This document shows positions 21,236-32,619 of a stretch of DNA of 64,000 bases, one piece after another. This DNA comes from Gigaspora margarita (lineage: Eukaryota; Glomeromycota; Glomeromycetes; Diversisporales; Gigasporaceae), in the NCBI GenBank assembly GCA_009809945.1, contig WTPW01000021.1, positions 697,397 through 761,396 of the forward strand, in the 5' to 3' direction. Each line of letters opens with the position of its first letter. Position 1 is the first letter of the stretch. A program made the translations under genes and the position numbers. The notes under the pieces are model-generated. The model was not told the origin of the DNA, did no database searches, and was given only the letters and a program-made list of their open reading frames with translations.

Positions 21236-22850
21236 AGTATAAAAATAAAGTATGAATTATATATAAATAGAAAAGAAAAGATCTATATATAAATATAGGA
21301 TAATATAAAAATTAAATAAAATACTAGGAATAATAAGCAAGAATAACTGTAAAATATGAGTACAGTAAACTAAATACAGTTAATAAAATTAGTTAAAAGT
21401 CTCTAGCCTAGAATCAACTTGGATTTAGACATGTGACAGACCATTTATAGTCAAATGTTCAATCAATTGATCAATTAATAATCAATCAAGGAGAAGGAAG
21501 TTTGAGGATTTTTACAGAGCTGTTCCTAAATTTCTGGTCAGATGCATCAAATCTAGATTGGCATTTAGCTCTACGTGTTAGCAGGTTCTATAGCAAAATT
21601 ATTAGCTGAACATTTTTTACTTAATAAATAGATATAATTTATTAGTAAAATTTTTTATGTTCTTGGGGCAAAATTGATCAATTATGATTTAGCGACCATG
21701 ATTTCGATGCACTCTAACATATCCTGACCCAGAATTTGGAAACTCTCCTGTATGAGTTAACTATGAGAGTAAGGTACAGTTTAAGTTAATTAATGAGTAA
21801 GTATGAAGTAGAGGTCATAGGTGAGTCAGGTCTGACCAAACCTGACCTGGGTCAGATTATATACAATGATCACAAGTAGTTGCTACATAGTAAAGTCCAA
21901 ATCTTACTATCTAAATCGATAAAATGTGCTTAAGTAAACTTGTTTGGAAGACTAAAATACATATATTCTGAAATTTTCATACAAATTGAAGAAACTTTAC
22001 TATTTAACTTTTAAGTTTTACTTTCATGAACATATTTTTTAAAAAGATTCTATTTTTTTGCATTGAATGTAAAAATTAAAAGTCAAATAATAAAATTTTT
22101 CTGATTTGGATAAAAATTTCAGGGTATATGCATTTTGATCTTCCAAATAAGTTTACTTAAGCAGGTTTTATCAATATATATAGTAAAATTTAGCTTTACT
22201 ATGTAGCAACTATTATCGACCCAGGTTTAATCCGAGTTGGATTGGGTTGGGTCAGACCTGGGTCGGGTTTGATATGAGGCAGGTTAGACCCAGATCAGGT
22301 TTGACATGAGGCAGGTCAGATCCAGATCAGGTTTTGACCCAAGTGGGTCTGACCTGGGTCAGGCCCAGACCCGACCCAACCCAACCCACTAAGACCCCTA
22401 TTATAAAGTAATCGTTATATAATTGTTTAAGGTGCATATTAGTATTGTTAAGGTTGTAAATAGAATAGACTTTTTTCTTCTGTGAACCTAATATTTATTC
22501 TGGTTACATTAACCCTCCCTCTCTACCTAGTGAGCTTTCCTAAATGGCCTTTCAGATCAACAGTTATATAAGTAATGAGAGTTAGGTATTTTATGATTAA
22601 GATATCAGTCATTCTTAAAGAAATAAATGTATTTATGACCTGTTGAAATAACAGTCAGTTATATAAATTAATACAGCCTATGACCTGTCAGTACAACAGT
22701 CAAAAAAAACTATACAATGCTATAAAGTGGTGTAGGTTGCTCAATAGCAGGAGAATAACACCTATTTGTATTTTCTTAGCATAATCTATAAATGAGAGAC
22801 AAAACAAATGAGTTATATTGGAAATAGATAGTATGTTCATTTTTTATTTA
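21236..22850. repeat. Duplicated unit, copy A
   Basis: Homologous to copy B (about 24010-26120). Shared landmarks include AAATAGAAAAGAAAAGATCT near the start, TTCTGGTTACAT near 22500 and TAGGTTGCT near 22733. Between TGTGACAGACC (21432) and CTGGTTACA (22508) the segment has LTR-like inverted tips, but sequence outside these tips is also shared between copies, which argues against two LTRs of one element. A hAT-like element (21809-22400) is inserted in this copy only. Confidence 0.6.
21809..22400. mobile_element. hAT-like MITE with fold-back insertion
   Basis: A 592-bp element starting TAGAGGTCATAGGTGAG and ending CCCACTAAGACCCCTA, flanked by GTATGAAG (21801-21808) and TTATAAAG (22401-22408). 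Copy B has the empty site GTATAAAG, proving the insertion. GC-rich arms made of TGACCTGGGTCAG words surround a family A fold-back element at about 21869-22220. Confidence 0.78.
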
Positions 22851-23096
22851 AATCATAGTAGAAAGTACATATTTGGGTGAATTAATTATGGTGAATGTTA
22901 TGTAGGGTTGAAGTTTATTTTAAAGAATTGTGTATATTTATTTTATTAATAATTGTAATCATTTGCAAACATGATAAAAAATTTTGAACCAATTTGTAGA
23001 TTAGTTTTAAAAAAAAGTAACATGTAGAACCAATTCAATAAATTATTTTATATTAGTATATTTTTTATTTTTTGAAATTTTTAAATAACTTATAAG
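22851..23096. other. AT-rich spacer
   Basis: No gene or repeat recognised. It ends with the left target duplication of the retroposon that follows. Confidence 0.5.
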
Positions 23097-23791
23097 AGGG
23101 TGTGGTGCCTTAGAGAAGTTGTCAAGGTGACACCCCCAAGTGGCAGGTCGACAGTTCAAATCCCACTGTTGACGCTTTGGACAATAGGCCTGTGTTTGGT
23201 AACTATGTGGCTCATATCAGTTGGGTTGTAAAACCTGTTACCTTGGTTCTACCATCTTTGAATGGGAGCTACGGCGCAATGGTGTTAATGTTATACCACA
23301 AATCCAGGGAACCAGAGAAAATGGAAACCTGTTTGGCAAGTCCTGAATTAGGAGGTAATAGTGATGATCTATGATGGGACTACCAGAAGAGGTGGGTGGC
23401 CAGGATCAGAATGAACCTTATAAGGGCAGGTGGCTTATGTCGCCAAAATCCATGATTCAGAAGTGGAATGGGACACAAAAGAATTGTGGTAGGCAATTGG
23501 TGCGAGGGTAAAGTAGCTCTAAACTGGTATTATCGAGAGGGCTGGGGGCCCTATAGTATCTTACAAATACATACATATAGAGTAGTAATAGGAGGATCAT
23601 GAACCAGAGGGTTTAAATAGGCAACTTCTGTAGTTGGGTTGTAGGTATGGCAGCTAGTGTAGAACCTTTGGGCGGACTACTTAAATTAGGCACCAAAAGT
23701 GCACGTGTGGCTAGTTGTATCCTCATTCATGTAACAAATATTACATCTCCATAACCCTAATAAAAATTCCTGGCCATAGTACCCGGCCTTT

Positions 23792-23830
<39 letters not shown>
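23097..23830 (+). mobile_element. Long tRNA-headed SINE, copy 1
   Basis: A 734-bp retroposon with a poly-A tail of about 35, flanked by a perfect 14-bp duplication AAATAACTTATAAG (23083-23096 and 23831-23844). The head has a tRNA-type B box GTTCAAATCCC (23154-23164) and a weak A box around 23110. The body shares its 3' portion (CAGAGGGTTTAAATAGGCAA and onward to CTAGTTGTA) with copy 2 at about 54970-55095. It is clearly richer in G and C than its surroundings. The 65-codon open frame inside is not a gene. Confidence 0.82.
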
Positions 23831-23835
<5 letters not shown>

Positions 23836-23844
23836 ACTTATAAG

Positions 23845-24009
23845 AAAAATAAAAATAGTTTTAAATTTGAATTTTAATTATAAAACTTTAAGAATACTTC
23901 TTGTTTCTATTAATTTTTCACCTAGCAATTAAAAATTTTAAAACTCTATCAGTTGAGAATTTTAAACATTCCTTAAGTGCTAACTTGTAATGGGCTTAAT
24001 TATTATATT
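23845..24009. other. AT-rich spacer
   Basis: Resumes the sequence interrupted by the SINE. No gene. Confidence 0.4.
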
Positions 24010-24829
24010 TTTTGTGGCTTATATTTAATGAATTATATATAAATAGAAAAGAAAAGAAGATCTATATATAAATATGGAGTAATATAAAAATTAAATAAAA
24101 TACCAGAGATGAATAAGCAAGAATAACTGTGAAATATGAGTACAGTAAATTAAATACAGTTAATAAAGTCAGTTAAAAGTCTGCTAGCCTTGAATCAACT
24201 TGGATTTAGATATGTTACAGACTATTTATGGTCAAATGTTCGATTGATTGATCAATCGATAATCAATTAAGGAGAAGGAAGTTTGAGAATTGATGTATCA
24301 GTCTAGGTTGGTGTTTAGCTCTACTTGTTAGCAAGTTCTATAGCAAAATTATCAGCTGGGCATTTTTTACTTAATAAATAGATATGATTTATTAGTAAAA
24401 TTTTTATGATCTTGGACAAAATTGATTAATTCTGATTTAGCAACCATGATCTGATGCACTCTAATATATTCCGACTCAGAATTTTGGAGACTCCCCTGTA
24501 TGAGTTAAATATGTGAATAAAGTACATTTAAGTTAACTAATGAGTAAGTATAAAGTAATCATTGTGTAATTGTCTAAAGCATATATTAGTATTGTTAAGT
24601 TCATAAGAAAAATAGACCTTTTTCTTCTATGAACCTGATATTTATTCTGGTTACATCAACCCTCCCTTTCTATCTAGTGAGTTTTTTAAAAGGTCTGTTG
24701 GGATGACAGTCATATGAGAAATGAGATTAGATGGCTTATGATTAAAACATCAGTCATTGTAAAAGAAGTGAATGCATTTTATGACCTGTTAGATCGATAG
24801 TTAGTTATACAAATAAATACAGTTTATAA

Positions 24830-25003
24830 AGGACCCTAAAATATACAAGAATAGGTTAGGTATTAGTTTGCTTATTTTTGAGGTATTTATGCAGATCTTT
24901 TCTATTTTTAGTAATTTTTTGCTTATTTAGAGTTTTTGCAGATCTTACTATTTTTAGTAATTTTACAATCAATCTAACCTAACTATATATATTTCGGGGA
25001 CTT
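24830..25003. mobile_element. Family F MITE
   Basis: A 174-bp element starting AGGACCCTAAAATATACAAG and ending ATATATTTCGGGGACTT. The flanks GTTTATAA (24822-24829) and GTCTATGA (25004-25011) differ at two positions. Copy A carries the empty site (GCCTATGA), which supports an 8-bp duplication. Confidence 0.75.
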
Positions 25004-25019
25004 GTCTATGACCTGTCAG

Positions 25020-25995
25020 TAGTGATGGGCAATGTGCGGGATCCGCACATGATCCCATATGGGATTTTTAATATAAGATTGTCTGGCCTGCGTTAGCATA
25101 TCATCTGGCCTGTATTAACAAATTATACGGCCTGCTTTAACATAAGTGGGCCAATTCCTAATTAGTATTTGATGTAAATAAAAATATTATGCACACATTA
25201 ACTTTTGATTGGTTTCTCATTCCACATATATATGTACAGACTGTACATACAGAGATAATACACAAACTGTATATAATTTTTAAATTGTCATTATCAATAA
25301 AGTGGGAATCTATTATTGATTATTATTGAATATAAAAGTGACTATTTTATCAGAAATTATAAGCCCAATTATTTTTTTATGAGTCGTTTATAATTTTGTG
25401 TGTATATAACCCTATTACTTATAAATTTACAGTAGCACATTTATATCTCNTTATGCACCTNATTACTTATAAATTTTTATATGCTATATGATTTGATCAT
25501 TTTGTTGGCATTTTAATTTTTAAATATAATAATATTTTAAAAATAAATTGATAAAATTAAGACAAATCTGAATTGATAAATTTAATAATTATAAGATTAA
25601 AATGTTTTAAAAGTAGGCAAAAATCTATACAAGCATTATATTTGTAATAAAATGCAATAAGGGGAGTGACAAAAATCAGGTTATTTTTTAGGGGGGGTAA
25701 AAAATGCTAAAATTATATATAGGAACCTGACCAAATCTATATTATAGAGGGGAGGAGGGGGGTAGGCCTCTAATAAAAAATAATCAGGTGATTAATGACA
25801 CTGCCCTAAGGTTTAGAAGAAATGATTATGATTTTAATGAGAAATTACATTCCTAGTGATTATTTATATATATATATTTTATTAATCATGAAAAATTCAG
25901 AAACTCTACTCAATCCTGTGAATCCTGCACAGATCCCACATGGGATCCTGCATCCCACACAGGATTTTTAAAAAATCAGAATTTGCCCATCACTA
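25020..25995. mobile_element. hAT-like element, 976 bp
   Basis: Starts TAGTGATGGGCAA and ends TTGCCCATCACTA, flanked by a perfect 8-bp duplication CCTGTCAG (25012-25019 and 25996-26003). The arms carry GGGATCC palindromes (about 25038-25062 and 25920-25965). It is non-coding and holds a PIF-like MITE (25661-25806). Single N bases lie at 25450 and 25461. Confidence 0.85.
25661..25806. mobile_element. PIF/Harbinger-type MITE, second family, copy 1
   Basis: A 146-bp element starting GGGGAGTGACAAAAATCAGG and ending GATTAATGACACTGCCC, flanked by TAA (25658-25660 and 25807-25809). The closely similar copy at 57543-57694 is flanked by TTA. A TWA duplication fits PIF/Harbinger. Confidence 0.8.
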
Positions 25996-26120
25996 CCTGT
26001 CAGTATGAAAGTTAAAGAAAAAATTACAGCGATGCTATAATGAAGTGTAGGTTGCTTGATAGCAGAAGAATAATACTTATTTGTATTTCATAGTGCAACC
26101 CATAAATGAGAGACTAAACA

Positions 26121-27120
26121 ATATCGTAATATAGTAATATAGTAATATAGTGTGTATTGCAGTAGTAGATACAGTTATACAATAATGCTTAATGTTAAGC
26201 AGTATTATAAATATTGCATATCATAAATAAATAAAAAAAATTATGATACTTGATACATATTTTTTTTTAATTTTTTTTTTAATAATCAAAATAATTTATA
26301 CTTAAATAATCAAAAATAATTTATTGTTTTAATGATTTTTTGTATAACTCAAGTTTTAGTCTGCCCTTGATAATCAAGAATGATAATAATTGAAATAAAT
26401 TAGTAAATTTCTTTAATGTTCAAAAAAAAAATCATTTATATTAAGGTGATAATACAATAACAATGATATTATTAAATTTTAATAATGATTTTTTCACTAC
26501 TTAAGGTTCATAATGAATTCACAATTGCTTTAAATATTATTAAGCAGTTCATTATTATTATTTTTATTTATTTAATTAAGGTGTATTATAATTAATTCAC
26601 GATTGCTTTAATTTTAATAGCATGTGTTTCAGCGTTATTCATGCATGTATGAGGTATTATTTTCCTTTTTTGATTATTATTTATGATTTTTAACATAAAT
26701 ATATAACTGATGTCCGCAAGTAAAAATACTTTGAGCATGCTCGTTCAGCTCTTCGCAGTGATGCGCAGCTCTTTCGGCGCATGCTAGAGCTAGATTAGAG
26801 CTTTTTTATACAATCAGTAGAATTTGGTGAAACCCAAAATTACCAAAAAAAGTTAACTTGACAAAAATCTATTTCCAAATTTAAATGCCAACACAACCAA
26901 ACCTTTCAAAAAAGGTAATTTAGCATAGCACCAAGCGCTATCAATTGTTTCTAAGCACTAATAACTAACTAACTAATAATTTTTAAAAAATTTTTTAATA
27001 ATTAAAATAGTTGTTTTAATAATAATGATCCAAAAAAATCATAAGTAATTTGATTTAATGTAAGAGCTTTTTACTATTAACTTAAACAAGATTATATAAT
27101 TATAAATTTTAGTGCTATAT
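26121..27120. other. AT-rich spacer with a GC-rich patch
   Basis: No gene. It contains a short ATAGTAAT tandem run (about 26127-26150). At about 26731-26810 a patch far richer in G and C than its surroundings has GAGCATGCTC, GCGCAGCTC and GCGCATGC, ending in AGAGCTTTTTT. That end resembles a Pol III terminator after a folded RNA, but no known RNA is recognised. Confidence 0.4.
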
Positions 27121-27160
27121 AAAATTTCCAGTGACTTCACCGATAGTCATTCATTACATG

Positions 27161-27179
27161 GGGTTAGGGTTAGGGTTAG
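27161..27179. repeat. Short interstitial TTAGGG run
   Basis: Three consecutive TTAGGG-type units, GGGTTAGGGTTAGGGTTAG. TTAGGG is the telomere repeat of most fungi. The run is too short to be a telomere. Confidence 0.7.
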
Positions 27180-28935
27180 CATTTATCAAATTAAGCACCC
27201 CATTAGATTTGAAAATAAGCACCCCTTCAAATAAATAATTTTTTTAAAATTAATCATTTTATATTTTTATAATAATTATGATAATATGTAGTTTATAATA
27301 ATTTCAAATCCGATAACCTCTCAATACTGATACAAAACCTGTACACCATGCATACCGGTTTGGGGAGGTTCAACTGTATAAACCTTTATTTATTTAATTA
27401 GCGATACATAAAATAAGCTAGTGGTTTCTCACCTGCACAACGCAAACCAGCCGTAAATATGAAGAATTCAAAAAAAAGGGCTGAGGGTGGTGGTGTAGTG
27501 GGTGCAAATCATTTCATAAATCTCCGGCCATTTATCAATATACGTATCCTGTTTTTGTCCCCAATAATTATATGGTCTGTTATATTAGTGGTTAAGTCAT
27601 AATATCCTAAACAAGTATTTAATCTTCTTGTAGCATTATTTGGGAGTTGCATGTACGACCAGCCTTTTCTTGTTACCATCAGGATTACCCATATGATTAT
27701 TGATGCTAATGTGTGTCACTGCCGTCAAAAAAAAATCGCAAAAAAAAAAAATATATTGTGTTGGGCCAAAATCGAAAATGAACAATTTGCTTATAATAAA
27801 AAGGGATGTTTTTTTCGGTAAAATACGATATATATTTTTAGTAGCGTGGTGTCGGTTATTTGTCACTATAAAAGGTTAAATATTTTTTATTCTATCAAGT
27901 CTAAGCTTAAGTCGGACCAAAATTCGAAATTACCCTCCTACGGCTATTCCGCGAATATGGTATTTATTTTTAAGTTTATATTAAAAATAGAAATATTATT
28001 AATTATTAGTAAATATATACATGACAGAATTATTATCAAATTAATTTAGTTAGATAATCATTAAATAATTTTTTAAAAATTTAAAATTTTTTTTATATTT
28101 TTTTAAAAAAAATAATATGTGAGCCCAGAACAATGTGTCTGCTAGTATATTGTATCACGATAATGACTTCAACGTAATACAGAAAACATATGGACGACAG
28201 TAAAAGAAATTATTAATGAATTCTCACCTTATTTGACTTGTTTAATAAAGAAACTAATTCCACAATGGTTCTGATCACTTAGAAGCAAACAATTTTAACT
28301 TTTCCATCAGTGTTTTTGATCCTAAAAAGTATCATTATGGATCATTATGACTAGAAAATGACTAGTTGAGTTGCCATCATTTTATATTGCATTTTAACAT
28401 TCGAAACCGCAATTTAATAGTAAACCAACGCATTATTATCGTTGACCAGTATTACTAGATATCCATCATCAGGGTTAGTATTTAATTTTATACTGTATTT
28501 ATTTGTAGACAAGGACTATGAAAAGGTTTTAATCAATATTATTAAGCATACTGTATTCACATAAAAATAGGATTTAGGCAAAGTCTTGACGAATAGAATC
28601 CTAGCGTCACCAACCTAAAAAATTTTCAGACTTTGCTATTAAATTTAAGAAAAAAAAACTTTTATTAACGCACAGAGGGCCGTTTTATATGTAGGTAAAA
28701 TGCTGAGATACAAAAATAATTTTGACTTTTTTTTTTTTTTTGCAGCAAAATTTTAGGGTGACAACGCCAGGGTGGTTCTCTACATGTTTACTAAATCCCA
28801 TTTTTGGGGGATCAACCATGAAGATCATTGATATAAATTGACAAGTTACGTTATTGCAGTTCAGAATTCCATTCAATTTCCATCTTTGGTACCTAATACA
28901 ATACGTGTGTAAAGAACTACCTTAAGATCTTTAAA
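27180..28935. other. Intergenic sequence upstream of the F-box/LRR gene
   Basis: No convincing gene. GGGGAGGTTCAACTG at about 27362 resembles one end of a Tc1/mariner-type element, but no partner end was found. The short open frames here lack recognisable domains and overlap on opposite strands. The last 100 bases should hold the promoter of the LRR gene; no clear TATA box can be assigned. Confidence 0.4.
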
Positions 28936-30669
28936 ATGATAGTGTTACCAAATGAATGTCTTTCCGAAATTTTGAATAATCTCAAGAGTTATCGTAGAAC
29001 CTTATTTTCTTGCCTTCTTGTAAACCGTCAATGGTGTAGAATTGTTGTACCAATATTATGGAATAAACTAAACATTTCAAGGAATCAAAAACTTATAAGA
29101 AGGTGTCTTTTGACATTAAACGCAGAAGAACAAGCCCAATTAATACCATTTAAGATTAATCTTCCGAATGATTCAAGACCATTATTTAAATACACAGATT
29201 ATACAACAGTTTTCAATATTGAATGGGATGATGGAATCAAAAATTGGCTTAAACATGATTTTAATAATTTGGAAAATTCAGAAATTATATATGTGGTTCA
29301 AGCAATTAGACATTCTTTAATTCTCATGATACTACGAACGAGTAAGAATCTTAAATGTTTAAGTATTGATGGTAAACAAGTAAATTTATCAAAGATCCTT
29401 GATAAATGCGCAACTCTGACATCCTTGAAATTATCATTTAATGATCTTGATTTTGAAGAATTAAAAGTATTGTCAACGGCACTTTATGAAAATACTACTT
29501 TAAATAAATTAGATATTTCAGGCAATGAACTAGATTCTGAAAAGGTAAAGGTATTGACAGAAGTACTTTATGTAAATATTACTTTGACCCATCTGGTCCT
29601 TTGGAACTGCCACCTTGGTCCTGAAGGAGGGAAAATATTAGCGAAATCGCTTTATAAAAACAACACGCTGAAATTTTTGAATATTGGAGATAATAAACTT
29701 GGTCCTGAAGGAGGAAAAGCAATAGCAAATGTTCTTTATGAAAATACTTCCCTAATCTCCTTATTTATTTCACATAACGGTTTAAGTACTGATGGAGGGA
29801 AAGCTTTAGCGAAAGCTCTTTGCGTGAATACTACTTTGACACAACTTGCTCTTTGGAATAATCAACTTGGCTCAGAAGGAGGCAAAGCATTGACAGAGGC
29901 GCTTTATAAAAACACTACACTGAAGTATTTAAATCTTTGGAAGAATCAACTTGATTCTGAAGTTGGAAAGGCGCTAGCAAAAGTGCTTTATCACAATAAC
30001 ACTTTAATCTTCTTATTTCTTTGTGAAAATCAACTTAATTATGAAGTTGGAAAAGCAATAGCTGGTGCACTTTATAAGAACACTACTCTGGCCCATTTGG
30101 ATTGCTGGAATAATCAGCTTGGTTCAGAAGGAGGTAAAGCACTAGCGAAAGCTCTTTATAAGAATAATACTTTGACCTACCTTAGTCTCGGTGAAAATCA
30201 GCTTGGCTCTGAATGTGGAAAAGCATTTGCAGAGGCGCTTTATGAAAATAGCACGTTAACTTCATTGCGTATTGGTAACAATCAATTGGATTCCGAAGTT
30301 GGGAAAGCATTAGCAAACGTACTTTATAGAAATACTACATTAACTTCTTTATCTCTTCAAAACAATCAACTTGGTTCTGAAGGAGGAAAAGTGCTGGCGG
30401 AAGCAATTTGTAAGAACACTACTCTAACTTTTCTGGATCTTAGTAAAAACCAACTCGGTTCTGAAGGAGGAAACTCATTAGCAGAAGCTCTTTATAAAAA
30501 TTGTACCATAACCTCTCTTTTTCTTTATGAAAATCAATTTGGCATAGATGTAGGGAAAACATTAGCAAAAGTTCTTCACAAGAATATTACTTTAACTGTC
30601 TTAGGGCTTCGTGACGATCAAATTGATAACGAAACTCTAGCTGAAATTAATAATTTGCTTTTAAAATAA
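28936..30669 (+). CDS. F-box protein with RNI-type leucine-rich repeats
   Basis: This is the one intact gene of the window: 577 residues, no intron needed. Residues 1-48 form an F-box (LPNECLSEILNNL, then LLVNRQWCRIVVPILW), which would bind Skp1 in an SCF ubiquitin ligase. A linker of about 110 residues follows. From about residue 160 come 14 full leucine-rich repeats and a partial 15th, each exactly 28 residues, with the consensus LxxLxLxxNQLGSEGGKALAxAL of the ribonuclease-inhibitor type. These would select the substrate. The start is the first ATG and places the F-box at the very N terminus, as usual. It acts in cytoplasm or nucleus by family knowledge; the substrate is unknown. A 20-bp direct duplication covers the stop codon. 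Such genes are strongly expanded in mycorrhizal fungi. Confidence 0.92.
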   Translation: MIVLPNECLSEILNNLKSYRRTLFSCLLVNRQWCRIVVPILWNKLNISRNQKLIRRCLLTLNAEEQAQLIPFKINLPNDSRPLFKYTDYTTVFNIEWDDGIKNWLKHDFNNLENSEIIYVVQAIRHSLILMILRTSKNLKCLSIDGKQVNLSKILDKCATLTSLKLSFNDLDFEELKVLSTALYENTTLNKLDISGNELDSEKVKVLTEVLYVNITLTHLVLWNCHLGPEGGKILAKSLYKNNTLKFLNIGDNKLGPEGGKAIANVLYENTSLISLFISHNGLSTDGGKALAKALCVNTTLTQLALWNNQLGSEGGKALTEALYKNTTLKYLNLWKNQLDSEVGKALAKVLYHNNTLIFLFLCENQLNYEVGKAIAGALYKNTTLAHLDCWNNQLGSEGGKALAKALYKNNTLTYLSLGENQLGSECGKAFAEALYENSTLTSLRIGNNQLDSEVGKALANVLYRNTTLTSLSLQNNQLGSEGGKVLAEAICKNTTLTFLDLSKNQLGSEGGNSLAEALYKNCTITSLFLYENQFGIDVGKTLAKVLHKNITLTVLGLRDDQIDNETLAEINNLLLK

Positions 30670-30694
30670 TGAAATTGCTTTTAAAATAATGAAA
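30655..30694. repeat. 20-bp tandem duplication over the stop codon
   Basis: TTGCTTTTAAAATAATGAAA occurs at 30655-30674 and again immediately after at 30675-30694. The gene's TAA (30667-30669) lies in the first copy; the second copy lies in the 3' untranslated region and carries the same TAA. Confidence 0.9.
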
Positions 30695-32619
30695 TTATTG
30701 GTTTTTTTTTCAAAAAGTTTTTTTTTTTTGCATAATAAACAAAATACATGCGGATATTCGTTAGAGTTAAAGTCAATAAAAGTTATGCCAAGTTACATCA
30801 TTATTAATATTGTGCCTTAAATTAAAACAGCCAATAACTTAAATATATAACATTAAAATGCCTGGCTAACATCTAGTATATGACGCGTCATGATGTATTA
30901 CTAATCTTCGTTACTTTAAATTTTATCTCAACTTGCGATAATTTACATCTGCATCCAACTTTAAAAAAATGTAATTATCTTGATAAAATCGTGTATAACT
31001 GATGACTCCACGATTATACTTTGCCTTTAGATATAGTTTGTTTTTGCAAATAAACGTAAAAATATCGCCTCTGTATGCTTCAAAATGATAGTAAAAATCT
31101 TTTGAATAATAATATTTGATGTTCCACTACAAGGAATGTTATTCCAATTCCATTAGAAAATTATCGAGGCATTCCATTAAGATCAACCTCGTTGCAAATT
31201 TTTGATGCTCCTTTAACCTTTTCGATCTTGACAATCATATCCGATTTATATAATGCAACAGTGTTTCCCATTTCTGCAAATTTATAATAAATAGGTGATT
31301 TATTTTTTCATCTTTTTAGCACTTAATATATGATATATATACCATTAATTGCATCCACATTTTTTGAAGGTTCTTGATAATACTGCAATTAATAAATGCA
31401 TTATATTCATTCTTTTCACCTATTCTATCTTGATATCTCGTGGCAAACCATACCTATGAAAATACCTTCTAAAGTGTTGCGTGGTAAGTATTGATTTAAA
31501 CCTTCGACCCTTGGCATGAACGCCGCAAGACATCATAAGGTTACAATTTATTTATTAGCTCACGTTAATTAATGGATCTTCTAAATTTGTTAGATATGTG
31601 GCATTGATGTAATGGTTTTTGGAAAAAGAAAGTTATAAGCCTCATGTGCTAAGTATATCAAAAGAGCATGATACTTTCTTCAACATCGATCAAAGGAGGT
31701 CCATATAAATGAAAAGTTCCAACTCATTGTGGAATACATTAATTCCAATATACTGGAAAGAGATAGTCTAGTAAGTGGATAACATTCTCCATTCTCTTTC
31801 TGAACATCTACAGAAAAGGTTCACACAAGCCGCGTGTCATGAAATACCGTCGCAAACAACAATCAAAGTACAACCAATCTTTATTATATGCACTGACTTT
31901 AGTAAATTTTTGAATTAAAATCTGCGTTTAGAAATTTTAATGCATTTGATGAGATTTTAATTATACGACGATAGAAATAATTTTTGATGCGAAAGAAGAA
32001 ATGAGGTGAGAATCGTGACCAACACTATTTGACAACATCGATACGATATATTTTTAAATGGTCAGGAATATTGCATTATGTGATGTTTTTCGGGTCAGTA
32101 TATCGATGTCAGTAGAGAAAATTTAATAACAATAAATTATTTTTTTTTTTTTTAATTTTTTATTTTTTTTTAGTGCTAGTACTAACGTATACAAAACATA
32201 ACCCAATCAACATAAACACATACTTTGGGATAATAATATTAATATAGATAATGTAAAAAGGAAATAGAAATAACTGCATAAATATAATTTGTAAATAAAA
32301 CTATGATCAATAATTTCCAAAATAAAGAGCATTATTTATGGTTAATTTAGAACAATGATAAATTTAAGTAAAGTCATATATGAAGTTGCGACTTAACTGC
32401 TCGATGAATTAAAGGTAAAACATATTCATTTCAATACAGCTCAATTTAATCATAGAATAATTTGAAATTTGAAATTAGTACACAAAGACACTTGACTATT
32501 CTGTATATAGTGTGAAAAGATTTTAGTAGATAATTTAACTTTCTAAGGTTGCTGTATACTGTTCTTACACTAGACTAATAAGTTTAAATTCAGTGAATTG
32601 GCTGAATCTAATTCATTTA
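30695..32619. other. Intergenic, possible decayed coding remnant on the minus strand
   Basis: No intact gene. On the minus strand about 31800-30930 has more even base composition than typical spacer, and one piece stays open for about 50 codons (YYHFEAYRGDIFTFICKN and so on, about 31095-30960), but frames break repeatedly and no family is recognised. A T tract lies near 32140. This may be the body of an old gene whose identity is lost. Confidence 0.3.

Larger units (their letters stand above)
24010..26120. repeat. Duplicated unit, copy B
   Basis: Homologous to copy A (21236-22850) but with two different insertions, a family F MITE (24830-25003) and a 976-bp hAT-like element (25020-25995). 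Without these it is about 0.95 kb, close to copy A without its own insertion. No open frame is conserved between the copies, so the unit is a repeat, not a gene. Confidence 0.6.

Noticed and set aside
23177-23374. 65-codon gene
   Set aside because: Lies wholly inside a retroposon with target duplications; no domain.
21432-24656. Pair of LTRs bounding a retrotransposon
   Set aside because: TG...CA-like tips exist, but homology extends beyond both tips in both copies and no gag or pol trace lies between.
27565-27650. tRNA-like sequence (TTAGTGGTTAAG, D-arm-like)
   Set aside because: No B box, no paired acceptor stem, no anticodon arm.
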